The position numbers and the translations under genes were made by a program. From Gemmatimonadaceae bacterium (GTDB lineage Bacteria > Gemmatimonadota > Gemmatimonadetes > Gemmatimonadales > Gemmatimonadaceae): DNA of 53,794 nucleotides. The notes beneath the pieces were generated by a model, which did no database searches, was not told the origin of the DNA, and was given only the letters and a program-made list of their open reading frames with translations. Every line of letters starts with the position of its first letter. The stretch's first letter is position 1. Location of the stretch: positions 1 through 53,794 of the forward strand of contig JALHNZ010000020.1 in NCBI GenBank assembly GCA_022843265.1, written 5' to 3'. Positions 44,403-51,965 of this stretch are shown piece after piece.

Positions 44403-45815
44403 TCAGGGCGCGCGAGTGGCCGGTGTCATGGACGCCGTGAAAAAGAACCCGTCGTACACGGCCGGCCAGTTGGCCGCGAACTGCTGATAGCCAATTGCGC
44501 GGGCTACGCGTCGACCAAAGATCCACGCATTTTCCTGGGTTGCGGGGCGACGCAGATGCAGAAACGCCAGCGGTTTGCCCGTGGCCAGAAACAACCCGTC
44601 CCAGCTTTCGGGCAGCGGCGTGACCAGAGGACGCACCGGCGTTACGGCCGGGGGATCGAGTGGGCCGTACGTGCCGGATCCCGCGAGAAAGCCCAGCGAG
44701 TACATCACATCACCAAGGGTCACGCGTGCAATCTGCCCAAAGATCGCACGGCCGTGACCCTGTGCTACACCACCAACGCTGTACAACTCATTGGGTGTGC
44801 GCATGACCTGCGTGGCTGTGCTCCAGACAATCAGTTTGCGCCCCGGATACACGGTTTGCGCGAGCCACACCAACGAGTTCGACAAGGACGAGTCGCGAAT
44901 GCCGGCGGCCAGTTCGGGCAGGTTCTGCTGACGCAACGCCACCGATCGACCGTGTGCGTTGAGCGCCAGTGACATCGTGACCCAGAATGATGCCTCATCA
45001 GCAGGCGCCACATTCACGAGTCGGTTGCTCTCGGACATCAACTGTTCCGCGCCGGTCGCGAATGTCGCACGTTCGGCGTTGGTGAACGGAGCGGCGTCGT
45101 AATACCGGCGCGCCAGACGATCGACCACCGTGCGAAACGCCGGCCAATTGCTGCCGCGACGAATTGGTGAATCGTACCGGTCGAGGTAGGTGTCGAGCGC
45201 GTTCAGAAACGGCACGCTGGTGCCGCCACCAACCGGTCCGGTGAACTGCGGATCAATACCGGCGAGCGCGAGCGGCCGCGAAGTATTCGCTCGTGTTCCA
45301 ATGTACGCGAACAACTGCGACAGTTCCGTACTGTTGCTCCACACGGCGTCAATCGACGAGCGCGCCGCAGCGACCGCATCCGTTCCCGATTGCACCTGAC
45401 GCCATGCTTCGCGCACATCGTACACGCCTGATTCGAAAACCAATACATCGAACCCCATCTGCTCGTGAAGAAAGCGAACGAGCCGGGCTTTGGCTTGGAA
45501 CGTCGTACCGTCGTAGCGCGATTGCTCGCCGAGCAGCACGACGCGAGACTCACCGATCGCCGTGCGCAGCGCCTCAAGATCGCTGAAGTTGGTGTCGGTA
45601 AATGCCAGTGAACGAACGGTGGTCGCGTTGGCGGTGAGCCAGGTGAGCGGATCGGTGACCACCGGCGGAGGCGTGGTATCGATCGGGGTTGTTGGCAATC
45701 CGAGACCGACGTCTCCCCAATCACAACTCGTCGCCGACGCGACCGTGACCGCGAGGGCGATCAGGCGGAGCGTCGAGAGGGAGCGAGCAACACGGCTCAC
45801 GCGAGTATGTGTCAT
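44403..45815 (-). CDS. Erythromycin-esterase-family protein, active-site histidines lost
   Basis: A 470-residue exported protein of the EreA/EreB superfamily fold: VVLLGEQSRYDGTTFQAKARL (split motif), FDVLVFESG (Glu 128 kept) and KLIVWSTATQV. Active enzymes have His in GE..HG and two His in WAHNxH. Here those positions are Arg 100 and Thr 333/Gln 336, so hydrolysis of macrolide esters is unlikely. The N-terminus (LIALAVTVASATSC, Cys 31) looks like a weak lipoprotein signal followed by a Pro/Thr-rich linker. ATG 45815 is chosen for this signal. On the minus strand a TATACT sequence about 50 bases upstream may be its -10. Confidence 0.82.
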   Translation of the reverse strand: MTHTRVSRVARSLSTLRLIALAVTVASATSCDWGDVGLGLPTTPIDTTPPPVVTDPLTWLTANATTVRSLAFTDTNFSDLEALRTAIGESRVVLLGEQSRYDGTTFQAKARLVRFLHEQMGFDVLVFESGVYDVREAWRQVQSGTDAVAAARSSIDAVWSNSTELSQLFAYIGTRANTSRPLALAGIDPQFTGPVGGGTSVPFLNALDTYLDRYDSPIRRGSNWPAFRTVVDRLARRYYDAAPFTNAERATFATGAEQLMSESNRLVNVAPADEASFWVTMSLALNAHGRSVALRQQNLPELAAGIRDSSLSNSLVWLAQTVYPGRKLIVWSTATQVMRTPNELYSVGGVAQGHGRAIFGQIARVTLGDVMYSLGFLAGSGTYGPLDPPAVTPVRPLVTPLPESWDGLFLATGKPLAFLHLRRPATQENAWIFGRRVARAIGYQQFAANWPAVYDGFFFTASMTPATRAP

Positions 45816-45947
45816 GGGCCAACAGGAAAGGGCAACGGCGGAGGACCTGCGCTGTGAAGTATACGCGAAAGCAGGGTGCACGGATCCGTCGCGCCTTGGC
45901 CACGATACTGCTGGTGCATCGTTGCACCACGCGTTACCGTCTGCGGT

Positions 45948-46988
45948 GTGATTCGCACGCTTGGCCTGATCTGCCTGCTTGGCATCGCCACATCGGTCCT
46001 GTCCGCGCAAAGCGGCCCGGCGCCGCTCCGCGATTCGACTCCCGCGCGTGCTGCTGAAGCACTCGATTCCACATCGGCGCGCGTGCAAGTGGAGCGCATC
46101 ACGCGCGTCTTGCTCGACAATGACCTGTTTGCACTGCGCGATAGCGGTGCGGCCACCGATTTTGACTACACCCACGGCATGGGTGTGGAGCTGCACTGGG
46201 CGAGTGCGCCCGCATGGATGCGCGCCCGGCTACACAATGCACCAGGCTGTGAAGATGCGGCATCCCGCGCTGCGGGCTGCGCGATGTTTACACTGGCGGC
46301 GCGACAGGCCATCTATACACCGGCGAGTAACCGCAGCGTGCCCGTTCCGGGACAACGTCCGCACGCAGGGTATCTGGGCGTCAGCGCGCGTGTGTCGCAC
46401 GCAACCGCAACGCGATTGCGGTCGTCGCATGTTGAAATTGGCACCACAGGAAAACCCGCGTTGGCGGAGCCGTTACAGCAGCTCATTCACGCGCTCACTG
46501 GTACGGCGCGAGAACTCGGCTGGCGAAATCAGATCGGAACGCGGCCGACCCTTTTGCTTCGCTATGACGATGCCGTGATGCGCGAGGTACACGCGGGCCC
46601 GGCGTTTCTGCGCAGCAAGGCCCTCGCGGCACTGCAGCTGGGTAACGTGCGCACCTCGGCGCTCGCAGGCGCCGAGTTTCACCTGGCCATGCATCGGGCC
46701 CGTTTCTGGACGCCGTACGACGGCGGAAGTGCGTTGCCACTTGGACCATACATCATCGCCGGCGTTCAGCAGGAATACGTGGCGCGCGATGTATTTGTCG
46801 ATGGACACTTCGGCGACGAGTCGATTACGTCGGTGCGCCGGCCACACGTGTCAACAACGCTCGTTGGCTTCGGCTGGCGTTTTCCCGGCGGCACGAGTGA
46901 GTATCGCTACGTTCGCCGAGGCAAAGAATATGCGGCGCAAACGGCCGTGCATTCACACGGCGCGTTTGCGTTCACGTTCTTTCGCTAG
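45948..46988 (+). CDS. lpxR: LpxR-family lipid A 3'-O-deacylase
   Basis: A 346-residue outer-membrane protein of the LpxR (DUF2219) family. The signal peptide (LGLICLLGIATSVLSA) is followed by Gln 21. The active-site strand LLDNDLFAL keeps the Asn-Asp pair, then DFDYTHGMGVELHW, PGQRPHAGYLGVSARV, the QQLIHALTG region with the putative catalytic His, and a C-terminal beta-strand ending in Phe-Phe-Arg. LpxR removes the 3'-acyloxyacyl group of lipid A in a Ca-dependent reaction at the cell surface. The GTG start at 45948 is inferred from the signal peptide; the frame is open further upstream (GTG 45876). Confidence 0.85.
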   Translation: MIRTLGLICLLGIATSVLSAQSGPAPLRDSTPARAAEALDSTSARVQVERITRVLLDNDLFALRDSGAATDFDYTHGMGVELHWASAPAWMRARLHNAPGCEDAASRAAGCAMFTLAARQAIYTPASNRSVPVPGQRPHAGYLGVSARVSHATATRLRSSHVEIGTTGKPALAEPLQQLIHALTGTARELGWRNQIGTRPTLLLRYDDAVMREVHAGPAFLRSKALAALQLGNVRTSALAGAEFHLAMHRARFWTPYDGGSALPLGPYIIAGVQQEYVARDVFVDGHFGDESITSVRRPHVSTTLVGFGWRFPGGTSEYRYVRRGKEYAAQTAVHSHGAFAFTFFR

Positions 46989-46992
46989 TTGA

Positions 46993-47856
46993 TCAGCGAC
47001 AACGCGGCACCGTGGGCGCAGGAGGCACGCGGCACGCAGCAGTCGTGCACAGTCTTCGTGCTCGCGCAATACGGTCGGCCAGTCGGCCCACGGTGAAGCG
47101 TGGATGCATCCCGTTGTCCGACACATCCGTGGCGGCATCGAGCTGGCGGCGAATTGTGGTGCCCGCCGCGACATTGCGCACATTCTTGCTGGCGGGATCA
47201 AGATAGAGACGCGCCAGATCGTGCAGTGCCCAGTAGTTGCCCGGACGCACCATGGATGTGGTGACCGTTGTGTCATCACCCGTGGCCAGACGATCGGCAA
47301 TGGTCCGCGCAGACGTGAGACTGTAGAGCGCGCCACTGCGACTGCTGTTGGCCACCTGAATCTCGGCCAATCCCAACAGGAAGTTCACACTTTCACGGGT
47401 GACGGTCCGTGGCACTTCGTTTTCAATTGCTGCGTAGGCCCGCGCGTGCAACGCACGAGCGCTTGCATGATCGCCGCGCCGCGCGAGCCAGAGCACGTAA
47501 GCATCGGCGGCGGCGTAGTCACCTTCCGAGGTGAGCTGTACCGCGTCTTCGTAGGCTGCGCGCGCGGAGTCCCGACAGTTGCGCCATACGTCCCACACCT
47601 CGGCCATGCCCAGACGTGCCGCGCTCGCCAGTTCGGCGTCGCGATCCTGTCGGGCCAGGCGCAGCGCCTCCGTGTACGACGCGAGCGCCTCGTCGGCTCT
47701 GCCCGCGAGCGCGGCGGTTTGACCGGCCCGCCAGGCGCGGTCGCCGTCACTCTGCGCGCTGACCGCGCGTAGCGGCGCACCCCACAGCGCGAGCAGCGTC
47801 ACCACGAGCGCAAGGTGCGCCGGTCGGCGCTTTGCCCGTGAGCGTCTGTCTCTCAT
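46993..47856 (-). CDS. Exported TPR-like helical protein
   Basis: A 287-residue secreted protein. A basic N-region and hydrophobic core (LALVVTLLALWGAPLRAVSA) are followed by Gln 35. The rest is helical with TPR-like periodicity (TAALAGRADEALASYTEALRL, ARAAYEDAVQLTSEGDYAAAD, WLARRGDHASARALHARAYAA). No catalytic motif is seen. ATG 47856 has GGGAG about 7 bases before it. Two Cys pairs (WRNCRDS and LCTTAAC) may form disulfides in the periplasm. It converges with lpxR with 4 bases between stops. Confidence 0.72.
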   Translation of the reverse strand: MRDRRSRAKRRPAHLALVVTLLALWGAPLRAVSAQSDGDRAWRAGQTAALAGRADEALASYTEALRLARQDRDAELASAARLGMAEVWDVWRNCRDSARAAYEDAVQLTSEGDYAAADAYVLWLARRGDHASARALHARAYAAIENEVPRTVTRESVNFLLGLAEIQVANSSRSGALYSLTSARTIADRLATGDDTTVTTSMVRPGNYWALHDLARLYLDPASKNVRNVAAGTTIRRQLDAATDVSDNGMHPRFTVGRLADRIARARRLCTTAACRVPPAPTVPRCR

Positions 47857-47997
47857 GCATTTACTCCCAGTCCAATGAATACGCTTGCGCGAACCCTGTT
47901 CGCCGACGCTGCACACGCTCGTCACGGGGACCCACGGACGCAAGACGTTTCGCTGAATATTAGGTATCGCCGCGGTGATGCAGCGCACCAGAACTCA

Positions 47998-48011
47998 CGC
48001 GAAATTTCGCG
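47998..48011. promoter_or_regulatory. 14-bp perfect palindrome in a divergent intergenic region
   Basis: CGCGAAATTTCGCG is self-complementary over its full length and lies between the divergent TPR-like gene (start 47856) and receiver-like gene (start 48107). Size and position fit an operator for a dimeric regulator. An AT-rich patch at 47957-47969 nearby may hold promoter elements. No regulator gene is adjacent. Confidence 0.4.
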
Positions 48012-48106
48012 AACTGTTCCGCGGCCTCGTGCATTGGTCCTGAGCATGACCGCATCGGCAAACCATTCGTGGGTTGTACCCTCGGACCTTTAGCGTGTGC
48101 ATCGGT

Positions 48107-48580
48107 ATGACAGACTTCAGCGCTCAGCGCGATCAGGCAGAGCTCCATGGAAGCCGTCTCACGGCTCTGGTGATCGAACCCGACGTCATTCTGCAGCAGT
48201 TTCTGCGGCGCTTGTTGGAGCGACACGGCATTGAAGCGCGACTGGCCTTCACGATGGAGCAGGGCGAGCGGCTGGCTCGCGACGAGCACGCGATCGACGT
48301 GGTGCTGCACGCCTCGGGCGCTGGGTCGGGGGCGGTGCACGCGTTTGGCGGGTCGAGGGCGCCTCTCCCCGTGGTCAAGTTCGGCGGCGTCATGTCGCCC
48401 CGAGTGAGAGGACCTCGCCGTGCGGGCTCGTCAGGGCGAGCCGATACCGGCGAGATCCCGCTCGATGCAGAGGTCCTCGTGCAGACGATCCTGGACGCGG
48501 TCAGGCGCGAGGCACCCCGAAAGGCGCGACTGGAAGCCCCGCGCGACGCGAAGACTCAGCCAGTTCGCCGCAACTCCTGA
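48107..48580 (+). CDS. Degenerate response-regulator-receiver-like protein
   Basis: A 157-residue protein. Residues about 15-70 look like the first half of a receiver domain (LTALVIEPDVILQQFLRRLLERHGIEARLAF, split for length, then DEHAIDVVLHAS). The phospho-acceptor Asp is not at the expected strand end (LHAS instead of a D), and the acidic pocket is reduced to Glu-Pro-Asp. The C-terminal 70 residues are basic and low in structure. It is probably a non-phosphorylated pseudo-receiver, or a diverged hypothetical. ATG 48107 is the best start. Its end overlaps the convergent downstream gene by 25 bases. Confidence 0.55.
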   Translation: MTDFSAQRDQAELHGSRLTALVIEPDVILQQFLRRLLERHGIEARLAFTMEQGERLARDEHAIDVVLHASGAGSGAVHAFGGSRAPLPVVKFGGVMSPRVRGPRRAGSSGRADTGEIPLDAEVLVQTILDAVRREAPRKARLEAPRDAKTQPVRRNS

Positions 48581-48945
48581 TTGGCCGAATGACCGGCCCC
48601 GTGCACCGCGGCGTGAACGGCCAGCATCACATCGGCCGGCAGTGGCGCGCCCGGCGCCCGCTGTACGGCCTGCACGACCAACTGCAGGACTCGCGACTGT
48701 TCGGCGAAGGATGCCAGCAGCGCGCCGCCGGCCCCGGGCGTGGCGGCAATGTCCTGCGCCAGCAGCTCCAGCTCGACGGAAAGGGCGCGGGCGCTATCGT
48801 GGCCCGCGAGGGCGGCGGCCACTTCCGTGGCCGCGTCATCCGGGCTTTCGGGAAGGGCCGTAACGAGTGCTTCCTGCACGCGCTGGTTACTCATGGCCAT
48901 GGACGCCAGCCGGCGGCGGGCCACGTGCGAAGATTCAAATCCCAC
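48556..48945 (-). CDS. Hypothetical helical protein
   Basis: A 129-residue protein with no recognised domain. Composition is Ala/Glu/Leu-rich and helical throughout (VQEALVTALPESPDD, AATEVAAALAGHDS, VLQLVVQAVQRAPGAP). High G+C at third codon positions supports real coding. The GTG at 48945 is preceded by GAGGAG at 9 bases. Its promoter would face the divergent gene at 49245. No signal peptide or membrane helix is seen. Confidence 0.55.
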   Translation of the reverse strand: MGFESSHVARRRLASMAMSNQRVQEALVTALPESPDDAATEVAAALAGHDSARALSVELELLAQDIAATPGAGGALLASFAEQSRVLQLVVQAVQRAPGAPLPADVMLAVHAAVHGAGHSANQELRRTG

Positions 48946-48977
48946 TCTGACAGTCTCCTCAGCCGCGAACTGTACTA

Positions 48978-49027
48978 TTGACAGAATCGCGTTTGTGACA
49001 TAAATGCGACGCGCGCTTTGTAAGCGC
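48978..49027 (+). promoter_or_regulatory. Consensus -35 promoter with downstream inverted repeat
   Basis: A perfect -35 TTGACA (48978-48983) is followed after 17 bases by TAAATG (49001-49006, partial -10 match). At the expected start site lies an inverted repeat GCGCTT-TGT-AAGCGC (49013-49027), which could be an operator. The transcript would run about 230 bases before the gene at 49245. The rest of the 299-base divergent gap (48946-49244) shows only a weak hairpin near 49150-49172. Confidence 0.5.
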
Positions 49028-49244
49028 ATGAATTACTTTCTGTTGCAGTGATCAGGATCAGCAGCACGCCCCGAGCAGGCAGGCGTACCGGATCTCCGGG
49101 TCAGCCTTGTCCGCTCGGGACCGGTCGTCGTGTTGATCGGTAGCACGTAACGTGGCGGGTATCCTGCCACGGGCGGCCAGTCGCCGCCCACGCGCTCCCG
49201 ACGCGGCGATCGTCAACCTCGAACGCTCGAGGGGACATCGCGTT

Positions 49245-50189
49245 ATGCACGTCCTTGCGAATCAGTCCGACCGCACTCTCGACCAGCGTGATTTGCTGGC
49301 CGTCGCGCGAGCGACTCTCGACGAACATTGGGCCGTCTCCGCGGTCCCGCAGGAGCGACGAACGCTGCTCCTCGAACGCGCCGACGAAGCCGCCGTCGCG
49401 GCCGGCGAGGGACTCGGGGAGCCCATCGCGGACGGCTTGGCGCTGCTCGGCACAGCCTACGAACTCGCCGCCCTCGGGCAGCTTGAAGCGGCCCTCGACA
49501 GCGCCCCGACCGCGAACCGGGACCTTGCCCGAGCCGTGTTGATTCTCGGGGCATCCCGCGCCTACCGCTGCGGTGCCGCGCTTCGCCCCCCCAGCGACGA
49601 CGGCGACGCCGCCCTCACCTGGGCCCTGCGACTCGGCGCGCTGGCCATGGTCAGCGGCCAGACGGATGTCTACGCCGACTGGTGGCAAAAACGCGAAGGC
49701 ATCGCGGCCGCCGTGGAGAGCTACGGCAAATCGCTCGACTCGCTGCCCTGGGAGCAGTACGCGCGAGGCACCCTCTGGTTGGCCTGGCTGGGGCTTCTGG
49801 GGGCCCCGCTGAGCGCTCCGATCCCGGAGGAGGGGGAAGTTGCACCGCGACCGCTGGTGGCCACCAGAACACGCCTGGCGGCCTTCCGTGAGCGTCGAGC
49901 TGCCCACGGCACCACCGGCGATGCACCCGTGCTCAGCACCGCCGCGCTGCGCGCGCGCATGGCGGAGTTCGCGATTCGCCACCTGGCGGACGCGACCGAG
50001 TTGCTCACGATCGCAGTGCTGCGTCGCACGCTCCCCGATGTGTCGTCGGAGTTCAAGCTGCGACTGAGCGCGGCGCGCTCGGCGATGGCCGGGGATCACG
50101 GGCAGGATGTGCTACTGGCGTGGTTGCAGGCAGCCGGCGTTACGCTGGCAGGCGGCGTGACCGCCCAGCTCGAACTCCCAGGATTCTAG
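49245..50189 (+). CDS. Hypothetical helical protein
   Basis: A 314-residue protein without recognised domains, signal peptide or membrane segments. It is helical, Ala/Leu/Glu/Arg-rich, with weak helical-repeat character (GLALLGTAYELAALGQLEAALD, LTWALRLGALAMVSGQTDVYADWW). Third codon positions are strongly G/C, which favours this strand over the long open frame antisense to it. ATG 49245 is preceded by a weak AGGGG. Its 3' end overlaps the convergent gene at 50140 by 50 bases. Confidence 0.6.
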   Translation: MHVLANQSDRTLDQRDLLAVARATLDEHWAVSAVPQERRTLLLERADEAAVAAGEGLGEPIADGLALLGTAYELAALGQLEAALDSAPTANRDLARAVLILGASRAYRCGAALRPPSDDGDAALTWALRLGALAMVSGQTDVYADWWQKREGIAAAVESYGKSLDSLPWEQYARGTLWLAWLGLLGAPLSAPIPEEGEVAPRPLVATRTRLAAFRERRAAHGTTGDAPVLSTAALRARMAEFAIRHLADATELLTIAVLRRTLPDVSSEFKLRLSAARSAMAGDHGQDVLLAWLQAAGVTLAGGVTAQLELPGF

Positions 50190-50535
50190 TCCGACCCAAC
50201 CGCTCGGCGCCCTTCACGCGCCACACGCGGAACACGGTGCGTCCGGCCGACCCCGCTGGAAAGGCGACGCCGCCACGGCGCTCGCCGCCGTCGGCGACCA
50301 TGCCAGCGACTCCGGCGCGCAGTGCCTGCGAGGCCATGTCCGCCTCCGCCCCCGACTCGATCCGGAACCAGCGGCTCGAACCCGCCACATCCTGAGCGCG
50401 CACGTAGTATGCGTCGTCTGCCGCCCAGAAGCCGGAGAGCTGTGCCGAGCTATCGTCGGTGGACGCGATCGGCAGCGAGGTCAGCGGCGCGGGTTCGATC
50501 GCACCAATCGGTGCGGCGCAGGGAATGACGTTCAT
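50140..50535 (-). CDS. Hypothetical protein
   Basis: A 131-residue protein not matched to any family. The central part (SGFWAADDAYYVRAQDV, SSRWFRIESGAEADMASQALRAGVAG, AGRTVFRVWRVKGAERLG) has a beta-rich look. Codon third positions are G/C-rich over its length. ATG 50535 (MNVIPCAAP) is preferred, because upstream in the same frame the sequence becomes the AT-richer DnaA-box region. No Shine-Dalgarno site is evident. Confidence 0.5.
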   Translation of the reverse strand: MNVIPCAAPIGAIEPAPLTSLPIASTDDSSAQLSGFWAADDAYYVRAQDVAGSSRWFRIESGAEADMASQALRAGVAGMVADGGERRGGVAFPAGSAGRTVFRVWRVKGAERLGRTRILGVRAGRSRRLPA

Positions 50536-50652
50536 GGGGAGTGGGCGACAGGATCGGAGAATCGTGATCGACACAGCGCGAGGCCGTGTGTCGGGCGAGC
50601 ATTGTACGACGATCCGATCGCACACGCAATACGAGGTGAATGTTGTAAGTTG

Positions 50653-50682
50653 TTGACATTGATGTGGATACGCGTTCATAAC
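50653..50682 (+). promoter_or_regulatory. Promoter embedded in DnaA-box cluster
   Basis: A perfect -35 TTGACA (50653-50658) and CATAAC (50677-50682) are 18 bases apart. One DnaA-box-like sequence (50663-50671) lies in the spacer and the perfect one (50685-50693) covers the expected start site. Transcription would run toward the ATP-grasp operon with a leader of about 290 bases. Confidence 0.5.
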
Positions 50683-50839
50683 GTTGTGGATAACTCGCCA
50701 AGTGTCACATTCCCAACGCGTCCACATGTTGTTTGTTGTGGAAAACACACCTTGTGATATCTGGTCATCGTCGGCGGCACGGGGGCAAGTTTTCCACACG
50801 CGGCGCAGTCACAAATCTTGTCTTTGCTGACAATCCACA
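50663..50839. other. DnaA-box cluster (candidate oriC or DnaA-regulated region)
   Basis: The 446-base gap 50536-50981 has six sequences like the DnaA box TTATCCACA within 177 bases. They are a perfect one on the minus strand (TGTGGATAA, 50685-50693); three with one mismatch (TGTGGATAC 50663-50671, TGTGGAAAA 50737-50745, TTTTCCACA 50790-50798); and two weaker (GCGTCCACA 50718-50726, CAATCCACA 50831-50839). Orientations are mixed. The local composition is AT-richer than the surrounding genes. The clustering is direct observation. Function as replication origin, titration site or DnaA-controlled promoter is inference. The usual oriC neighbours dnaA, dnaN and gyrB are not in the window. Confidence 0.6.
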
Positions 50840-50906
50840 CGGGTCGATCGGCCTTGTCTGCGCAAAATTCCTTGCGTTTCGAGCCGGATTCCGAGCCTCG
50901 CCCCAT

Positions 50907-50920
50907 GGCGCAATTGCGCC
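50907..50920. promoter_or_regulatory. 14-bp perfect palindrome upstream of ATP-grasp operon
   Basis: GGCGCAATTGCGCC is fully self-complementary and lies 62 bases before the first ATP-grasp start codon, between the DnaA-box cluster and the gene. It is a candidate operator for a dimeric regulator. Confidence 0.4.
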
Positions 50921-50981
50921 CCTTTCGACATGATGGCGCGATACTCGTCACCCTCGATTTCCCGCTCTCTGGAGTTGCCTG

Positions 50982-51965
50982 ATGGTTGAACCGCGAATCG
51001 GCCTGATTGTCGGGCGCGAGTGGTCCTTTCCGCCCGCGTTCATCGATGCGATCAAGCAGCGCCGAGCCGGCGTTGTGGCTGAATACGCGTCGCTTGACGC
51101 GACAAAAATGGCGCAGCCGGTGCCTTACACGCTGCTCATCGACCGCATTTCGCACGAGGTGGGCTTCTACCGCACCTACCTCAAGCACGCGGCCATTCAG
51201 GGCGCCACGGTCATCAACAACCCGTTCATGTGGTCGGCCGACGACAAGTTCATCGACGCCACCCTCGCGGTGCGCCATGGCGTGGCCCATCCCAAAACAA
51301 TGGTGCTGCCCAACAAGGATTACATCCCGGGCATCTCTCACACGGAGTCGCTGCGCAACCTGGCCTATCCGCTGGACTGGCGCGGTGTGGCCGAACACAT
51401 CGGCTTTCCGTGCGTGCTCAAGGACGCCCACGGGGGCGGCTGGCGCGATGTGTACATCTGCCATTCCATGGAAGAGCTGATCCAGCACTACAATGGCAGC
51501 GGGCTGCTCACCATGATCGTGCAAGCCTTCGTGAAGTGGGAGCAGTACGTGCGGTGCATGGTGCTGGGACGCGAACATGTGCTCGTGATGCCGTACGATC
51601 CGCGCGAGCGAAAGTACATCACAGACGAAGGCTACCTGCCCAAGGCGCTGCACGATCGCATCGCGGCCGATGCACTCACGCTGTGCCGCGTGCTCGGCTA
51701 CGACATGAACACCGTCGAGTTTGCGGTGCAGGACGGCATACCGTACGCGATTGACTTCATGAATCCGGCGCCGGACATGGATATCAACTCGCTGACCCCG
51801 TCGTATTTCGAATGGGTGGTTGAACACATGGCGGATATGGCGATTCGTCTGGCGACGTTGCCTCACAACGCGGTGCGCCCCGAAACGGCAATCCCGCCGC
51901 TTGTGCAGGCTGATGCGTCAGCCGCGGCGACGGTGGTGCCTCTCGTGGCCCCAGCGAGCAAATGA
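50982..51965 (+). CDS. RimK-like ATP-grasp ligase
   Basis: A 327-residue ATP-grasp protein. An N-terminal pre-grasp domain (PRIGLIVGREWSFPPAFIDA) leads to VINNPFMWSADDKF, the glycine-rich nucleotide loop KDAHGGGWRDVY, a central EQYVRCMVLGREHVLVM and the metal-binding end VEFAVQDGIPYAIDFMNPAPDMD. Such enzymes activate a carboxylate as acyl-phosphate and join it to an amine (or thiol). The substrate is unknown. The start ATG is preceded by GGAG at 8 bases. The stop forms ATGA with the next gene, so expression is coupled to a second ATP-grasp protein. Confidence 0.85.
   Translation: MVEPRIGLIVGREWSFPPAFIDAIKQRRAGVVAEYASLDATKMAQPVPYTLLIDRISHEVGFYRTYLKHAAIQGATVINNPFMWSADDKFIDATLAVRHGVAHPKTMVLPNKDYIPGISHTESLRNLAYPLDWRGVAEHIGFPCVLKDAHGGGWRDVYICHSMEELIQHYNGSGLLTMIVQAFVKWEQYVRCMVLGREHVLVMPYDPRERKYITDEGYLPKALHDRIAADALTLCRVLGYDMNTVEFAVQDGIPYAIDFMNPAPDMDINSLTPSYFEWVVEHMADMAIRLATLPHNAVRPETAIPPLVQADASAAATVVPLVAPASK

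Noticed and set aside
44403-45815. Macrolide resistance gene
   Set aside because: Family fold only; the catalytic histidines are replaced.
49101-50099. 332-codon open frame on the minus strand
   Set aside because: Antisense to the gene at 49245, which has stronger third-position G/C and no low-complexity composition.
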